Shown one piece after another: positions 10,336 through 21,790 of a stretch of DNA of 64,000 bases; the first letter of the stretch is position 1, and the number at the start of each line of letters is the position of its first letter. Under the pieces are notes generated by a model. The model was not told where the DNA came from and made no database searches. It saw nothing but the letters and a program-made list of their open reading frames with translations. Made by a program: the position numbers and the translations under genes. This stretch comes from Humulus lupulus (Eukaryota > Streptophyta > Magnoliopsida > Rosales > Cannabaceae): the NCBI RefSeq assembly GCF_963169125.1, contig NC_084797.1, positions 96,807,868-96,871,867 of the forward strand, given 5' to 3'.

Positions 10336-12998
10336 CGGGATGAGACAACATGTTCGCTATGAACATGACACACATGTCTTTGTTTCTGATACAGACAAGG
10401 ATGATCCATTAACCTTCAAAGAGGCTATGGATGATCCTGAAAAGGAGAAATGGCAAGAAGCCATGAACCAAGAAATTGAATCCATGTATTCCAATTCTAT
10501 CTAGGAACTTATAGACCCACCTGAAGATGTCATGCCCATTGGGTGCAAATGGATATACAATAAGAAAAGAGGTGTAGATGGGAAAGTGGATACTTTTAAA
10601 GCAAGGCTAGTAGCCAAAGGTTACACTCAGAGAGAAGGTGTTGATAATGAAGAAACATTTTCTCCTGTGGCCATGCTGAAATCCATTCGCATCCTCTTAT
10701 CCATTGCTACCACGTATGATTATGAAATATGGCAGATGGATGTCAAGATAGCCTTCCTTAATGGCTATCTTAATGAAAGTATCTATATGGTACAACCAAA
10801 AGGGTTCATCAAGAATGGGGAATATCAAAAGGTGTGTAAGTTGCTAAAATCCATTTATTAATTAAAGCAAGTATCTAGATCTTGGAATATCACATTTGAT
10901 GAAACAATTAAAACATATGGTTTCAAACAAAATGTTGACGAAGCATGTAGATATAAATATATCAAAGAAAAAGTTGTGGTTGTCTGTTGCGATTTTTCTT
11001 TTAGGATATGCAAGTGTACATAATCGTCTAACAAGTAATAAAGTATTAAGTAATTTTATAGTCTCCTCAAGGATTGTTTAAGCTAAATATTGCAAAAATT
11101 AAAACCAACAACTTGGAGCTACAATTGATACAAGGACTTGGTTAAACTAAATGAACAAGGAAATTAATGGAAATTAATTAATTGACCCAACCAGATTAAA
11201 ACAGTAACAAGGGGTTGATTTCAATGATTATGAGGGGTTAGAGAACTAATTCACTCTAATACATAAGTCTGGGTAAAATGCGGGCAAGTAATGTGGTCGC
11301 AAACTGGACAGAGTTGACTAAGGAAATTATCTTATCCTAATTCTTTTTCCAAAGCAATTAAGATTCAATTCTTTAATTAACTAGCATATTCCTATGCCAA
11401 ATTATTGTTAAAACTGCCAATTTGAGTACAAACCTTCTAAGTCATGCAAGGTGATCATACATTCCTATATTCTCACAATTCAAAACCTAAAAGTTAAGAA
11501 CAAGCATCAATCAAGTTTTGCATCCATTAATATCAATCTTTCCAGCATTAATATTAATTTAATTACCCACTAAAGTTGGTCAAACCACAGCAAGCATTAT
11601 AATTTCATCACTTGATTTAACAAAACCTCAAATTTCATAGCAATACTTACCCACAATATCAAAAATTACATATTTGAGGCCCTTAGTTTCTCTAACCACA
11701 AAAATTTTAATTCATGACTAGAAACAAGAAAATAGCAACAATCAATTCAGCCATTGATTCAAAATATTCAAAACTAAGGTTTAAAATACAAAGATAAAGA
11801 CAGAGAAATCAAGCCAATTTGTGCCCAAAGTGGTCATCATTCTTCTCCTATTCTTCTTCCTTGTATCTTTCTTCTTTCCTCTTGCTATTCTGGTTTCTTT
11901 CTCCAAAAGGGACTGGCAAAACTGGTATGGGTGGCTTGAACTCTCTAATGGTGTCTATGGAGGTAAGGTCATGAATGAGCCTCCATTTCCTCTCCTCTTC
12001 TTTTAGGGTTTTTTCACCAAAGTCAGAAAAACCCTTCTCTCCCACGTGCTCCATTCAATTGAGAGCATTTCTAATGTAATAAGACGAATTCCAACAGGCC
12101 TCACTGAAAAATCGCCACCTCAGCACATGTCTAAACCCCACTTAAGGAAATTCCACGTCATTTTCTCAAGTCTCCAGACAATGCTATGAAATTCAATGCG
12201 ATAGCATTCCTGGTTTTTTTTTTTTTTTTTGCTTTACAACAATTAAACTAACTGAGTTACAACACTTACAATCCATAGAATCCTACATTAACCCAGCAAC
12301 TTTGCCATGTATTCTAAGCCATTTTAATCATTTCTTAGCAACCATCAAACAACAAAGACAACAATAATTAACACATAAAACAAAAAAAAAATTAAATAAA
12401 AAATAAACACAAATAAAACACATCACTCAAACTAACTCATTTTATCAGCCTAAAAGTGTCTTAGATAACTCTAATTTCAAGAGTTATCATTGTCCTAGTT
12501 CTTTATAGGGATGAGATTCTCCTCATTGGCAATAATGCAGACACTGTCAAACGTAAAAAGTGGTTAGCTAAAAATTTCTAAAAGAAAGATTTGGGCGAGC
12601 CGAGCTATATTCTGGGAATCAAAATCCCAAAGGATAGGAAGAACAACCTCTTGGCACTTTCTCAAGCTAATTATATAGAAAAGGTGCTTGAAAGGTTCTC
12701 TATGGAGAATTCCATGAAAGGTCAGTTACCGTCCATACATGAAATCACTCTTTATAAAGAGTAATGTCCAAAGACACCTCAGGAGGAAGAAGACATGAGA
12801 AAGTATCCCTATGCTTCAGCAATTATGAGTCTTATGTATAATATGTTGTGTACTAAACCTGACATATGCTATGCAGTACGGATTGTACGTCGTTATCAAT
12901 CAAATCCAGGTTTGGAACACTAGATTGCAATAGAGCACATTCTCAAGTGTCTTAGGAGAACGAGAGATTATATGCTTGTATATTCAGCGGTGACTTAA
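10336..12998 (+). pseudogene. pol: Copia B pol, part 1 (reverse transcriptase), interrupted
   Basis: A remnant of an older Ty1/copia element. Reading starts in the region before RT (RYEHDTHVFVSDTDKDD), then GCKWIYNKKRGVDG, FKARLVAKGYTQ and the catalytic-aspartate motif QMDVKIAFLNGYLNES. A 1505-bp element splits it at 10985-12489. It resumes with a mutated catalytic box (YRDE where YVDD is expected), KDLGEPSYILGI and the region up to RDYMLVYS. Copia A then interrupts it at 12998. In-frame stops occur (10501-10503, 10858-10860 and later). The missing RNase H part reappears at 56628-57044. Confidence 0.9.
10985..12489. mobile_element. Unclassified LTR-like element or solo LTR (1505 bp), TSD TTGTC
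   Basis: The sequence begins TGTTGCGATTTTTC and ends GAGTTATCA, so it has TG...CA ends, and it is flanked by the perfect 5-bp duplication TTGTC (10980-10984 and 12490-12494). Removing it restores the copia RT reading. It is AT-rich, contains an unbroken T run near 12217-12230 and has no convincing ORF. It is most simply a solo LTR of a family otherwise absent here. A short non-autonomous element is the alternative. Confidence 0.75.
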
Positions 12999-13831
12999 TC
13001 TTAGGAATAATGCCCTGAAAGCATGTAGAGACATTTTATTGAACTAAATAAAATTAAAAAATTTATTATATATTTGAATATTATAATTATTGTTTGAATT
13101 AATTATATGATAATAGCAAGAAAATTCTTCATTCATTCATGAGAATATGATCTTGTATTAGTACGAGAGAATTAAGATCATATATAATGAATAAAATAGT
13201 CAGAAACATATTAAAGTAAGGAATCTTTAATGAATGGTTACTAGAGCGGTTTACTAAGCATACAGGATGCAAGTGATCTAGATTCGGATTATTGATGTGG
13301 ATAAACATCTTAGTAAAGGTGTTGTATATAATAGAGATTATATATGACTGGACCGATAAGAATTAATTATCTTTATAAACTTACCGTTTGACATAAATAT
13401 TTTATTCTTATCATAATAGATGGTCATTTGTAGATCAGTCTAAATCCTAAGTATTCATGAACTCTTGTTTGTGTTTATTGGATCTTTTGATTCACTCGTT
13501 AAGGTTTCTTAGTATAATGAGCCTAATGACTTTTGTTTTGGAGATTCAATATCATGAATGGAAATAATAGAATCCATATTTTCCTAACGGATTGAATATT
13601 TGTTCCCTTGAGGGTTAATTCTGGAACTTAATTGTTATTGAGCTCAAATATATAATTTGATTATAGATTAATTATTCGCTAGTGAATTAATGGTACTTAA
13701 GGATCAAGATGTAATTAAAAGGGTAAAATGGTAATCTTGACCAGCACTAATTAACAAACATATAAATGGAGGACATAACTACATTTATTGATTATATTAA
13801 TAGAATACAAGAGAAAACTCTGTAAATATAA

Positions 13832-13843
13832 TTCTATAAATAC
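13832..13843 (+). promoter_or_regulatory. Putative TATA box of copia A 5' LTR
   Basis: TTCTATAAATAC lies about 840 bp into the LTR and recurs at the equivalent place in the 3' LTR (about 55483-55494) and in the copia B LTR remnant (about 60013). A conserved TATAAATA in mid-LTR is where a pol II core promoter is expected. Confidence 0.6.
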
Positions 13844-14357
13844 TTAGAGTGTAATTTCATATTTATAGTGGAGTAATCATGGAATTAATAAATAAGATTA
13901 TTGGATTAAACAGTTTGATTAATAATCTGGTTTATTGAAGCTTCGTATTATAGGTCCATGGTCCCCAGATCACCTCTGTCCAACACTGTCAGGGCTAAGG
14001 ATGTCAAAAGAAAGATTTGTAGAGAGGACTTAATTGCAAATGAATTAATTTTCCAAGTCAATGAAATAATTATGTAATAGTTATGGGCAATTGATTAATT
14101 ATGAATTAATTAATTATTTAATTATATATTTTTTATTTTAAAAATCTATAGGTTAAAATCATTATTATCTTGTTTGGATTAATATATAAAGAGAGATTAA
14201 TAATTATCTTATTTAGAATAAGATATTTATTTATTTATTTAAAACTGATAATTTAAGATAAAGTTAATTTTGAATTAACAAATATTTATTTTGGGATAAA
14301 TATATTGTCTTAAATATTAATTAAATAAACAAATGAGAAAATTAGGGAAAACCCTAA

Positions 14358-14402
14358 TGTGGCTCACGCCACTCACTGTACTGCACAGTGAGTGGCGCCA
14401 CA
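14358..14402. repeat. Long inverted repeat (hairpin) in copia LTR
   Basis: The arm ending GCCACTCACTGT and the arm ACAGTGAGTGGC pair around a 5-base loop ACTGC. Outer TGTGGC/GCCACA bases extend the stem with a small bulge, for roughly 18 paired bases. It is conserved with changes in the 3' LTR (about 55994-56038) and in the copia B remnant (60530-60560). Confidence 0.8.
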
Positions 14403-15002
14403 TAGGGATATTTTCTATCCCTGGGATTTGAATTTTGAATTCCAAATAATTTGTTTATTTAATTATTCCTTTTTATATATGATTCAAATGAAATAATTAA
14501 ATAGGTTATAACTGATCAGTTCTATTTTAATAAAAATAAAGATTAATTAAATTAGTTAATTATCTTTATAAACCTAAAAAATAAATTATTGTTTGACACA
14601 GACTCTCTCTCAGAAACATAAGTGATAGTTTTTCCTAAACCAGAAAAACTATTCAACTCCTCTTCTCTCTATCAAACCTCTCTAGATCTCGTTTGTTGAG
14701 TAGATCTAGAGAGTCATAAATCAACATTTTGGGTCCTACGTGCCCACACACGTCCTGGTGTATTTGAGGATTGGTCTAGAAGATCAAGATGTGAGTCTTC
14801 AGAACTTGGATAAGAAGATCATTGATTTTATACAAAAAGATTTGAGGACACTTGATAGGCTACAATAGGTAATCTCTAATCGATTGTATGTAATTGAATA
14901 TATATATGTGTGTGTGTATGATCTTGGCTGTTATTAATAATTATTAAAAAGGGTCCATTCCCCGCTACGTTTCTCTAATTTGCTCTTTTAATACCAATAA
15001 TT

Positions 15003-15014
15003 GGTACCAGAGCA
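15003..15014 (+). promoter_or_regulatory. Copia A primer binding site
   Basis: TGGTACCAGAGC lies two bases after the 5' LTR and differs by one base from the iMet-type PBS TGGTATCAGAGC. Confidence 0.85.
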
Positions 15015-16202
15015 ATCTACATATATATATTAAATGTTGTTTGGGTTTCTTGCATTTGTTATATGTATGTTGATATGTATATTGAATTGATGGATATATT
15101 TTTTGAATGTATGGTTGAATTTTGGATTGTTAATTATATGGTGCTATTGGGTTAGGAATTTCAGTATACAGATCTTGTGTAAGCCATAAAGGGCATAGGA
15201 TTTTTTGTAAATTTTATTTTTGAAATATGTAATTTAAAAAAAAATTACACACAAGAGAAAAGGAGGACCTGAGCCCTAGCCAAGCCACTGGCCCAAATCC
15301 TCCCAGCCAACCGCTCGCATTGCCCAACTGCGCCAGCGCAACAGCCTGCGCCCTGCGCGTGTGCACCTTCTCGCGGTCTCGTGAGCCCAGGCAGCCACCT
15401 CCTGTGTGCGCCCCTGCCTGCCCAAGCCCCTGGCTTGCGCACCTACTCTACACACCAACCCCGCGGCCCCCTGCCTGCCCGAGCCCCTGCTATGCGCGCC
15501 CCTGCTGCTTGCGGCAGCCACCATCCTGAGCCCTTGAGGCTCCACGTGTCGCCGACCCTAGTGGTCTAGGGAACCAATCTTGGTGCCCAAATCTAGATCC
15601 TTTTTTGTGTTATTAATATTTTATTTAATTAATTTTAAATTTTTTGAATTTAAAAGTTTAATTGTCGTATGTTATTATTATTAGAAAATAAAATATCTTT
15701 TAGTTGGTTAAGATTTTATCTTAAGTTTAAATAATTATTTGAATTTGATTCTTTAATTATTTAAATTCAACTAATTTAAAAATATGACATAAATAGTTAT
15801 TTAATTAAAGTTAGTTTTAATTAAAGAAATTAATTGGAAAGTTAGTTTCTAATTAATTAGGTGGGCCTAACAAATTCCTAAAGATTTGCAAGAAAGAATA
15901 AAAGAGAGGAGAAGCATTCTTGGAGTCCTCAAAACAATTCATAGGCTATTTTTTGAAATTTTAATTCTATTTTTTCAAAGGCTGTAAATTTAGAAATACT
16001 CAATAGTACTCGCTTCATCATTTATTGTTTTTTTTTTATTATTATTGTATTTATTTAAATAAATGTTAATTAATATTTGATTGATAACATGATCATGCAT
16101 TAGCTAATTACATGACATTCATGAAACCCCACACAGTTTTCATTAATCATGCATCTTATAGAAACATGATTATTTAGGATTGTCCTAATTGTTTATGTGA
16201 AT
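15015..16202 (+). mobile_element. Copia A leader, first part, with a GC-rich island at 15245-15570
   Basis: This is untranslated leader between PBS and gag, continued at 26029-26867 after the Tekay insertion. It is strongly AT-rich except for a sharply bounded GC-rich block at about 15245-15570 full of CCTGC/GCGC runs. The block gives short open frames on both strands (Pro/Cys/Ala-rich), which look compositional and not like a gene. No conserved protein is recognised. Confidence 0.75.
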
Positions 16203-16918
16203 TGTAACGACCCAAATTTTGCTAATAAGGCTTAAGGGCCTTGACTAGCGTTCAGGGAGGGCATAATTGGCATATGTGTGATTTAATGTTTAATGCATGA
16301 TTATGTGGCATGCATGATTATATGATTATGTGGATATGTGAAATGCATGTTTATGAGTATTAAATATGCATGTGGGCCCTGTTTCGCTTTTAAGGGCATA
16401 TTTGTAATTTTGGCATAAATGTGATTATATGTGATAAATTTTTGAGACCACATTATTATGTGGATATATTTGCAGTATATGGCTCGACACAGTCCTAGTG
16501 AGCGGATTGACGAAATAGTCACAGCGGGGACTTATACCCAGCTCGGGGGAGCCTGGGGTATTTTCGGGAATTTAGAAAATATATCAAGGATTATTAGACA
16601 TTGGGTAAATAATTGGTAATTAATTGGATGACGGGATTAATTGGTAGATATTAGGAACACTCGAGGAATTAGGTGTAAATTGGGAGAAAAATGACCACTA
16701 TATCCCTAGGGGCTAATTGAGGATTAGTAAACCTTGGAGGGGGCATAAAGGTCTTTTGTTTAAGTGATATACTCAGGACTTAGAAAAAATAGAAAGAACT
16801 AGAAGCTAAAGGAAACCATTAGAATACTCTCCTTCTCCCTCACGGTTTGCTCTTTCTCTCTCACTCTCACTTTTCCTTGAAGCCAAGGAAGGAAAGGAAG
16901 GGTAGAAGTTAGGCCTTG

Positions 16919-17234
16919 TGTGACAGTCAGAATCCCGTGATCCGTAAGGGGAAAGACCAAGTAAGCTGTGCAATCCCACACCGCCTGGGGAAGGTCAAGT
17001 GTGATGATTCTAAGACTGTGTAGGTATGGGATGCATCTTCTTTTTGGTAGCCCATCACTTGAGAACTCCAAAGTTAAGCATGCTTGACCTGGGGTAATCT
17101 AGGGATGGGTGACCTCCTGGGAAGTTTTCCTAGGAAGCATGTGAGTGAGGACAAAGCACACTGAAAAAACTCATGTTGGTTTGTAGGGCCAGTTGTCATT
17201 CCAGAAAGCAGCCATAGTGACGTGGGGCGTCACA
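16919..17234 (+). mobile_element. Cassandra solo LTR (316 bp), TSD CCTTG
   Basis: It starts TGTGACAGTCAG and ends GTGGGGCGTCACA, with six-base inverted ends TGTGAC/GTCACA, and is flanked by perfect CCTTG duplications (16914-16918 and 17235-17239). It is absent from the same place in the 3' LTR (near 24312), so it arrived after the Tekay element. It is the complete LTR reference for the rearranged copy at 2705-3277. Confidence 0.93.
17051..17126 (+). other. 5S rRNA-like domain with pol III internal control region
   Basis: CCCATCA, GAACTCC, AAGTTAAGCATGCTTG and GGGATGGGTGACCTCCTGGGAAGT are seen in 5S order. The C-box block is closer to real plant 5S rRNA than the one at 2828. In Cassandra families this domain is the presumed pol III promoter. 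Whether this copy is transcribed cannot be told from sequence. Confidence 0.88.
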
Positions 17235-18916
17235 CCTTGGCTGGGAGTTTAAGCTGAGAAAACATAGGAGAATTCAAGGAATTAACTTGAATTGGTGCAA
17301 GGATCCTACTGGAAAGTTGGGCTACAATTTGAGGTAAGAACCTTGGTTTTAATCTCTCAGTTTTGCTGGGTTGGTTTAGGTAGAATTATGGGCTCTTTAG
17401 TGTAAATTGAATGATGAATTAGGCTGAGTTTGTGGGGTGATAATAGTTAAAGGATTGGGACAGTGATTTTGGTATTGTTTCTAATGTTTGGGTAATTAAA
17501 AATGTGTAATTTAGTCTTGAATTCGTAGCTAGTTTAGAGTTGAATTAAGGAGGTTGGGTAGGGAAATTTTGGGTTGGTTTCTTGATGTTCTTGGCTAGGA
17601 AGAAGAAGAGAAAACCTAGATTTTTTGGGTTCGAAGGGGGTGCGCCGCGACCCAGCCTGGGGGCGCTGCGGCGTGTGTGGCCATTTTGGCCTGAGGATGC
17701 CTCTGACTTGGGGCATGTCGCGACTCACTAGGCCAAGTTGCGGCCCGCCTCCCCTTTGGCTTGGGGTGCTTGCTCTCTAACTTGGGGGCAAGTCGTGACC
17801 GACTAAGCCAAGTCACGACCCGCCTAGGGATTTTAGCCTTAGAATTGTTTCAAGAATTGGTAAGGGTCGGGGGTTCGAACCTAGGCACTCAGGACAATTT
17901 CTATTACCCGGTTTAGTAGAAATTGAGGTTCCAGAGGCTAGTTTTTGTCTCCTAGGTATTTTTTTATTTTATTTTTATTGGAAGTTGATGGATACCCATT
18001 GGCCTTTGTGACTAGGGTTATTGCGAAGGCTCAGGGCTAAGGATCGTGTGGCTATGTTAGGACTGAGATTCCCTATGATTGAATACAAATGTTATATGAT
18101 TATGATATGCCATGAGAGCATGAAATAGATGGCCTAAGAGTGTTGGGGCTGATATTTGCGCATAAGACGCGGCTTGGCCACTGAGAGCTAGGATCAGCTA
18201 GGTTACCACTGAGCTCAGCCTAAGCGAGCCGAAGTCAGTAGGTTAAACAGAGGGTGCGGCCTAAGGGCGTCGACCTTGAGAGTTGTATGATGATTATGAT
18301 AAACTGTTGAGTATTGATGTGTTTACTATTGCTAATCTGATGCTTATGGCTTGTTAAACGGTGGGTTGAATGGCTTGTGATTTGTTGAATGCCATCACTG
18401 ATTATGTGTCTGTCATAACATGTGAATACCTAGTTAACTGCTTTATGGGTCATTTGATTGTCATTATTATTTATGCTATATGGTTTTCTTGCTGGGCCTT
18501 GGCTCACGGGTGCTTCGAGGTGCAAATAAAGGCAAGGGTAAGGTGAACCAACCATGAGTTGGAGAGCTCTGGGGGCGAGGTGACATTGTCAGTTGCTCGT
18601 CCTCCACGGCCGAGAGATTGTACAGGAACAAAAAAACTAAAATGTGTATTTTTCCATTAGAGTGGCCTTTTCTTGTATTGGACTTTGGGAAGTTTGTAAA
18701 TTTTTCCTTTAACCCTGTTTTTTTTTTTTTGGGGGGGGATCCCATGTACTAAACGTTTATTCAAATGAAAAATTATCTGCTTATGTCCAAAATCTTTTAA
18801 CCCTAACCTGTTTATGACTTTAGAAGCACGTTTTCAACTATACGACTTGATTAGCAAGTCTTGCACTACTTTAAACACATAGTGTAACGGTCTTGGTTAC
18901 CCAGGGTGTTACAACT

Positions 18917-18928
18917 TGGTATTAGAGC
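18917..18928 (+). promoter_or_regulatory. Tekay primer binding site
   Basis: TGGTATTAGAGC, three bases after the LTR, differs by one base from TGGTATCAGAGC. Confidence 0.85.
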
Positions 18929-19299
18929 AGTCTAGGTTTAAGGGTTCCTGAAGACTGGCTAGACATGTACACTCGCCGCTAAAGACAAGCTCGACTCAGC
19001 GTTTGGTAATTTTATATTCATGCTTATATGCTAAGTGTTTGAATGAAATATGGATACTTTAATCAGTATGATTAATAGAGAGCATGAGATACTGATAAGG
19101 CCTAGCCCTTGACTACTGTATGATGATATTGAGGCATGCTTATTAGCATTGTTGTTGCATGTGGATGAATATTTGGATAATTATTATATCTTGATTGCTT
19201 TTGATTGGTTGAGTTCTAATGATGGATCATGGAAAGATTATTACCCTGTCATCATACGCTGACCGCCGAGTCATTGATTGCAAATTAACTTGGATAACT

Positions 19300-20440
19300 A
19301 TGCATCCAAGGTGATCCATACGACTAGGCGGCACTAGGTCTGAGGCTAGAGATGATGACTCGGGCCAGAACCCTCTGCCAATCCCTGAGAACTGGCAGCA
19401 AATACTGGCAGACATGCAAGCTCGATTGCAGAGTCAGGAAGAGCAGATTCGATTATTGAGATAGCAGGCTCCGTCAGGGAGTACTGCACCTATTGTGCCA
19501 CCTGTTATGGCACCAGCTGTTCAGGCACCTGAGATTTGGAACATGTGGAAGCCACTGTATGAGCGGTTCAGGAGGCAGCATCCTCCAACGTTTGAGGGAG
19601 GACCAGATCAACTAAAGGCCGAGCAGTGGATGAGTATGATTGCCTCTATCCTAGATTTCATGAGGGTTGAAGGTAATGGCAGGGTGGCCTGTGCCACCTA
19701 TATGCTAAGAGAGGATGCCCGCATTTGGTGGGAAGTGGCATCACAGACCAGGGATGTGTCTACGCTGAGTTGGGATGGGTTTAAGGACTTATTCAGCCAG
19801 AAGTATTATAACGTTGCCGTCAGGGCATCGAGAGTAAATGAATTTGTGGGGTTAGTACAGGGCAACATGATAGTTACAGAATACTCTGTGAAGTTTGACA
19901 GACTTGCAAAGTTCGTACCAGACCTAGTGCCTACTGACCTAGCTAGGCATTATAGATTTAACAGAGGGCTTAATGTTATGATAGCCCGAGATGTGGGAAT
20001 TGAAACAGTACCAAGGGGGACGACTTATGCCCACGATGTTGAGAAGGCTCTTACCGCTGAGGAGGCAGAAAATAAGATTTGGAAGGAAAACGCAGCGAAA
20101 CAGGAGGTTCCCAGGGCGGTGCCTCCATATTCAGGGTCTGGTAGGGGCAGAGGCCCCAGTGATCTGATGAGGAAGACCCCTAACACTTTGACCGATGTTG
20201 TTCCTGATAGGAGGGGTCAGGGTGTTCAGGGTGGCCGCCAGGGAGGTAGTGACACACGGAGGAGCTACCTAGAGTGCACGAGGTGCAAAAGATGACATCC
20301 GTGCGAATGTTGGGCCAAGGCTTGTTATGTGTGCGGGGTGGTGGGACACCTCAAGAAGGACTACCCAACAGTGAAGAAAGGAGAAGTAGGGAAGATGGAC
20401 AGCTTGACTCCAGCTCGAGTGTTCACCTTGACGCAGGCAG
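19300..20440 (+). pseudogene. gag: gag of plus-strand Tekay element
   Basis: The start is chosen at ATG 19300 by comparison with the minus-strand copy, which begins at the matching residue. In-frame stops follow at 19312 (TGA) and 19462 (TAG). A long open stretch then holds the capsid core: HPPTFEGGP, QWMSMIASILDFM, ARIWWEVASQTRDVSTLSWDGF. After another stop near 20293 comes the zinc knuckle (20323-20364), CYVCGVVGHLKKDY, in which the last Cys of CX2CX4HX4C has become Tyr. It is therefore damaged at both ends of the protein. Confidence 0.88.
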
Positions 20441-20960
20441 AGGTTGACGCTAGTCCCTCGGTGGTGACAGGTCAGCTTTCTAGTGCTAGCTCTCCTTTTA
20501 CTGTAATGATTGACTCTGGTGCTACACATTCATTTGTTTCTAGTAAGGTGATTGATAGATTGTGTAGACCTAGTGAGTATTTTACTGAAGAGTTCGGGAT
20601 TATATTGCATACAGGGGTACTGGTGGTTTCTAGGAGATGGAATAGAGCATTGCCGATGATGTTTGATGGTAGGGAGTTGTAAGTAAACTTAATTAAGTTA
20701 GGTATGGAGGACTTTGACATGATTCTAGGGATGGATTGGCTAGTCAGATATGGGGCTACCATTGATTGCAGGAAGAAGATGGTGACTTTTGAGCTTGAGG
20801 GAGAGGATCCCTTTGTTTTCATGGGTGCGGTATGTGGACCCCGCATACCCATGATATCAGCACTGAGAGCTAGGGACCTATTATAGGGAGGATGTATAGG
20901 GTTCCTAGCAAGTGTGGTGGATACTACCAAAGTTTTGCCAACAGAGCCGGGAGAGACTTG
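20441..20960 (+). pseudogene. pro: Protease of plus-strand Tekay element
   Basis: This would be the aspartic protease that processes the polyprotein. The active site [18 protein letters not shown] is intact (DSG at about 20512-20520). The later flap/hydrophobic motif is [19 protein letters not shown]. Stops occur near 20680 (GAGTTGTAA), 20884 and 20959, so it is not translated whole. It is contiguous with gag upstream and RT downstream. Confidence 0.85.
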
Positions 20961-20961
20961 A

Positions 20962-21790
20962 TTGGTTCATGAGTTCTTGGATGTGTTCCCTGAGGATTTA
21001 CCACGACTACCGCCACACAGGGAGATTCAGTTTGTTATTGAGTTAGCGCTAGGGATAAAGCCAGTGTCGAGGGCACAATATAGGATGGCACTGACGGAAT
21101 TGAAAGAATTGAAGATACAGTTACAGGAGCTTCTGGATTTGGGTTTTATCAGGCCTAGTTACTCACCATGGGGTGCTCCGGTTTTGTTTGTGAAGAAGAA
21201 GGATGGGACTCTAAGAATGTGTATAGACTACAAGTAGTTGAAGAAGTTGACCATCAAGAATAAATACCTTTTACCAAGGATCGACGACTTGTTTGATCAG
21301 CTGCAGGGAAAGACGGTATTCTCAAAGATTGACCTTCGATCTGGTTATCACCATCTGAGGATCAAGGATGAGGATATACCGAAGATGGCCTTCCGAACGA
21401 GGTACGGGCATTATGAGTTTCTGGTCATGTCGTTTGGTTTGACCAATGCCCCAGCAGCCTTCATGGGCCTAATGAATAGGGTGTTCAAGAACTTCTTGGA
21501 TCAGTTTGTGATTGTCTTCATCGATGACATCTTAGTGTACTCCAGTTCGGAGGCAGCGCGCGAATAACATTTGCAACAAGTCTTGCAGAGGTTGAGAGAG
21601 CACCGGTTCTATGCCAAGTTTAAGAAGTGTGAGTTTTGGCTACCATAAGTGACATTCCTTGGACATATTATTGGTGAGGATGGGATTAAGGTGGATCCAT
21701 CCAAGGTGGAGGCAGTGAGAGATTGGTCGAGGCCAAGGAATGCCTCAGAGGTTAGGAGTTTCCTCTAATTAACGGGTTATTATAGGCGGT
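20962..21790 (+). pseudogene. pol: Reverse transcriptase of plus-strand Tekay element
   Basis: All RT blocks can be followed: [10 protein letters not shown] linker, [73 protein letters not shown], and the catalytic FIDD (21516-21527) in [14 protein letters not shown]. The chromovirus form is FIDD or FVDD, so the two aspartates are retained. Stops at about 21235 (after CIDYK), 21565 and 21646 break the frame. Confidence 0.9.

Larger units (their letters stand above)
12999..15000 (+). mobile_element. Copia A 5' LTR (2002 bp)
   Basis: It begins TCTTAGGAATAATGCCC (mutated from TG) and ends ACCAATA where the 3' LTR ends ACCAACA. The PBS follows. It aligns by eye along its length with 54636-56627. 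It contains a TATA box near 13832 and a long hairpin at 14358-14402. An in-LTR sequence near 14867 (ATAG|GTAATC) resembles a splice donor. Confidence 0.9.
16203..18913 (+). mobile_element. Tekay 5' LTR (2390 bp plus Cassandra insert)
   Basis: It starts TGTAACGACCCAAATTTTGC and ends CCAGGGTGTTACA, followed by a PBS. Apart from the 316-bp Cassandra solo LTR plus 5-bp TSD it follows the 3' LTR at 23585-26028 in order. A GC-rich palindrome cluster lies at about 17638-17825. Confidence 0.9.

Noticed and set aside
15245..15569. Overlapping Pro/Cys/Ala-rich ORFs on both strands
   Set aside because: The frames arise from GC-rich low-complexity sequence; no domain, start context or homologous block in other copies.
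17051..17126. A second 5S rRNA gene
   Set aside because: It lies inside a TG...CA LTR with a 5-bp TSD and lacks the 5S 5' end.
18917..18928. tRNA gene near the PBS sites
   Set aside because: Only the 12-base complement of the tRNA end is present; no cloverleaf is seen.
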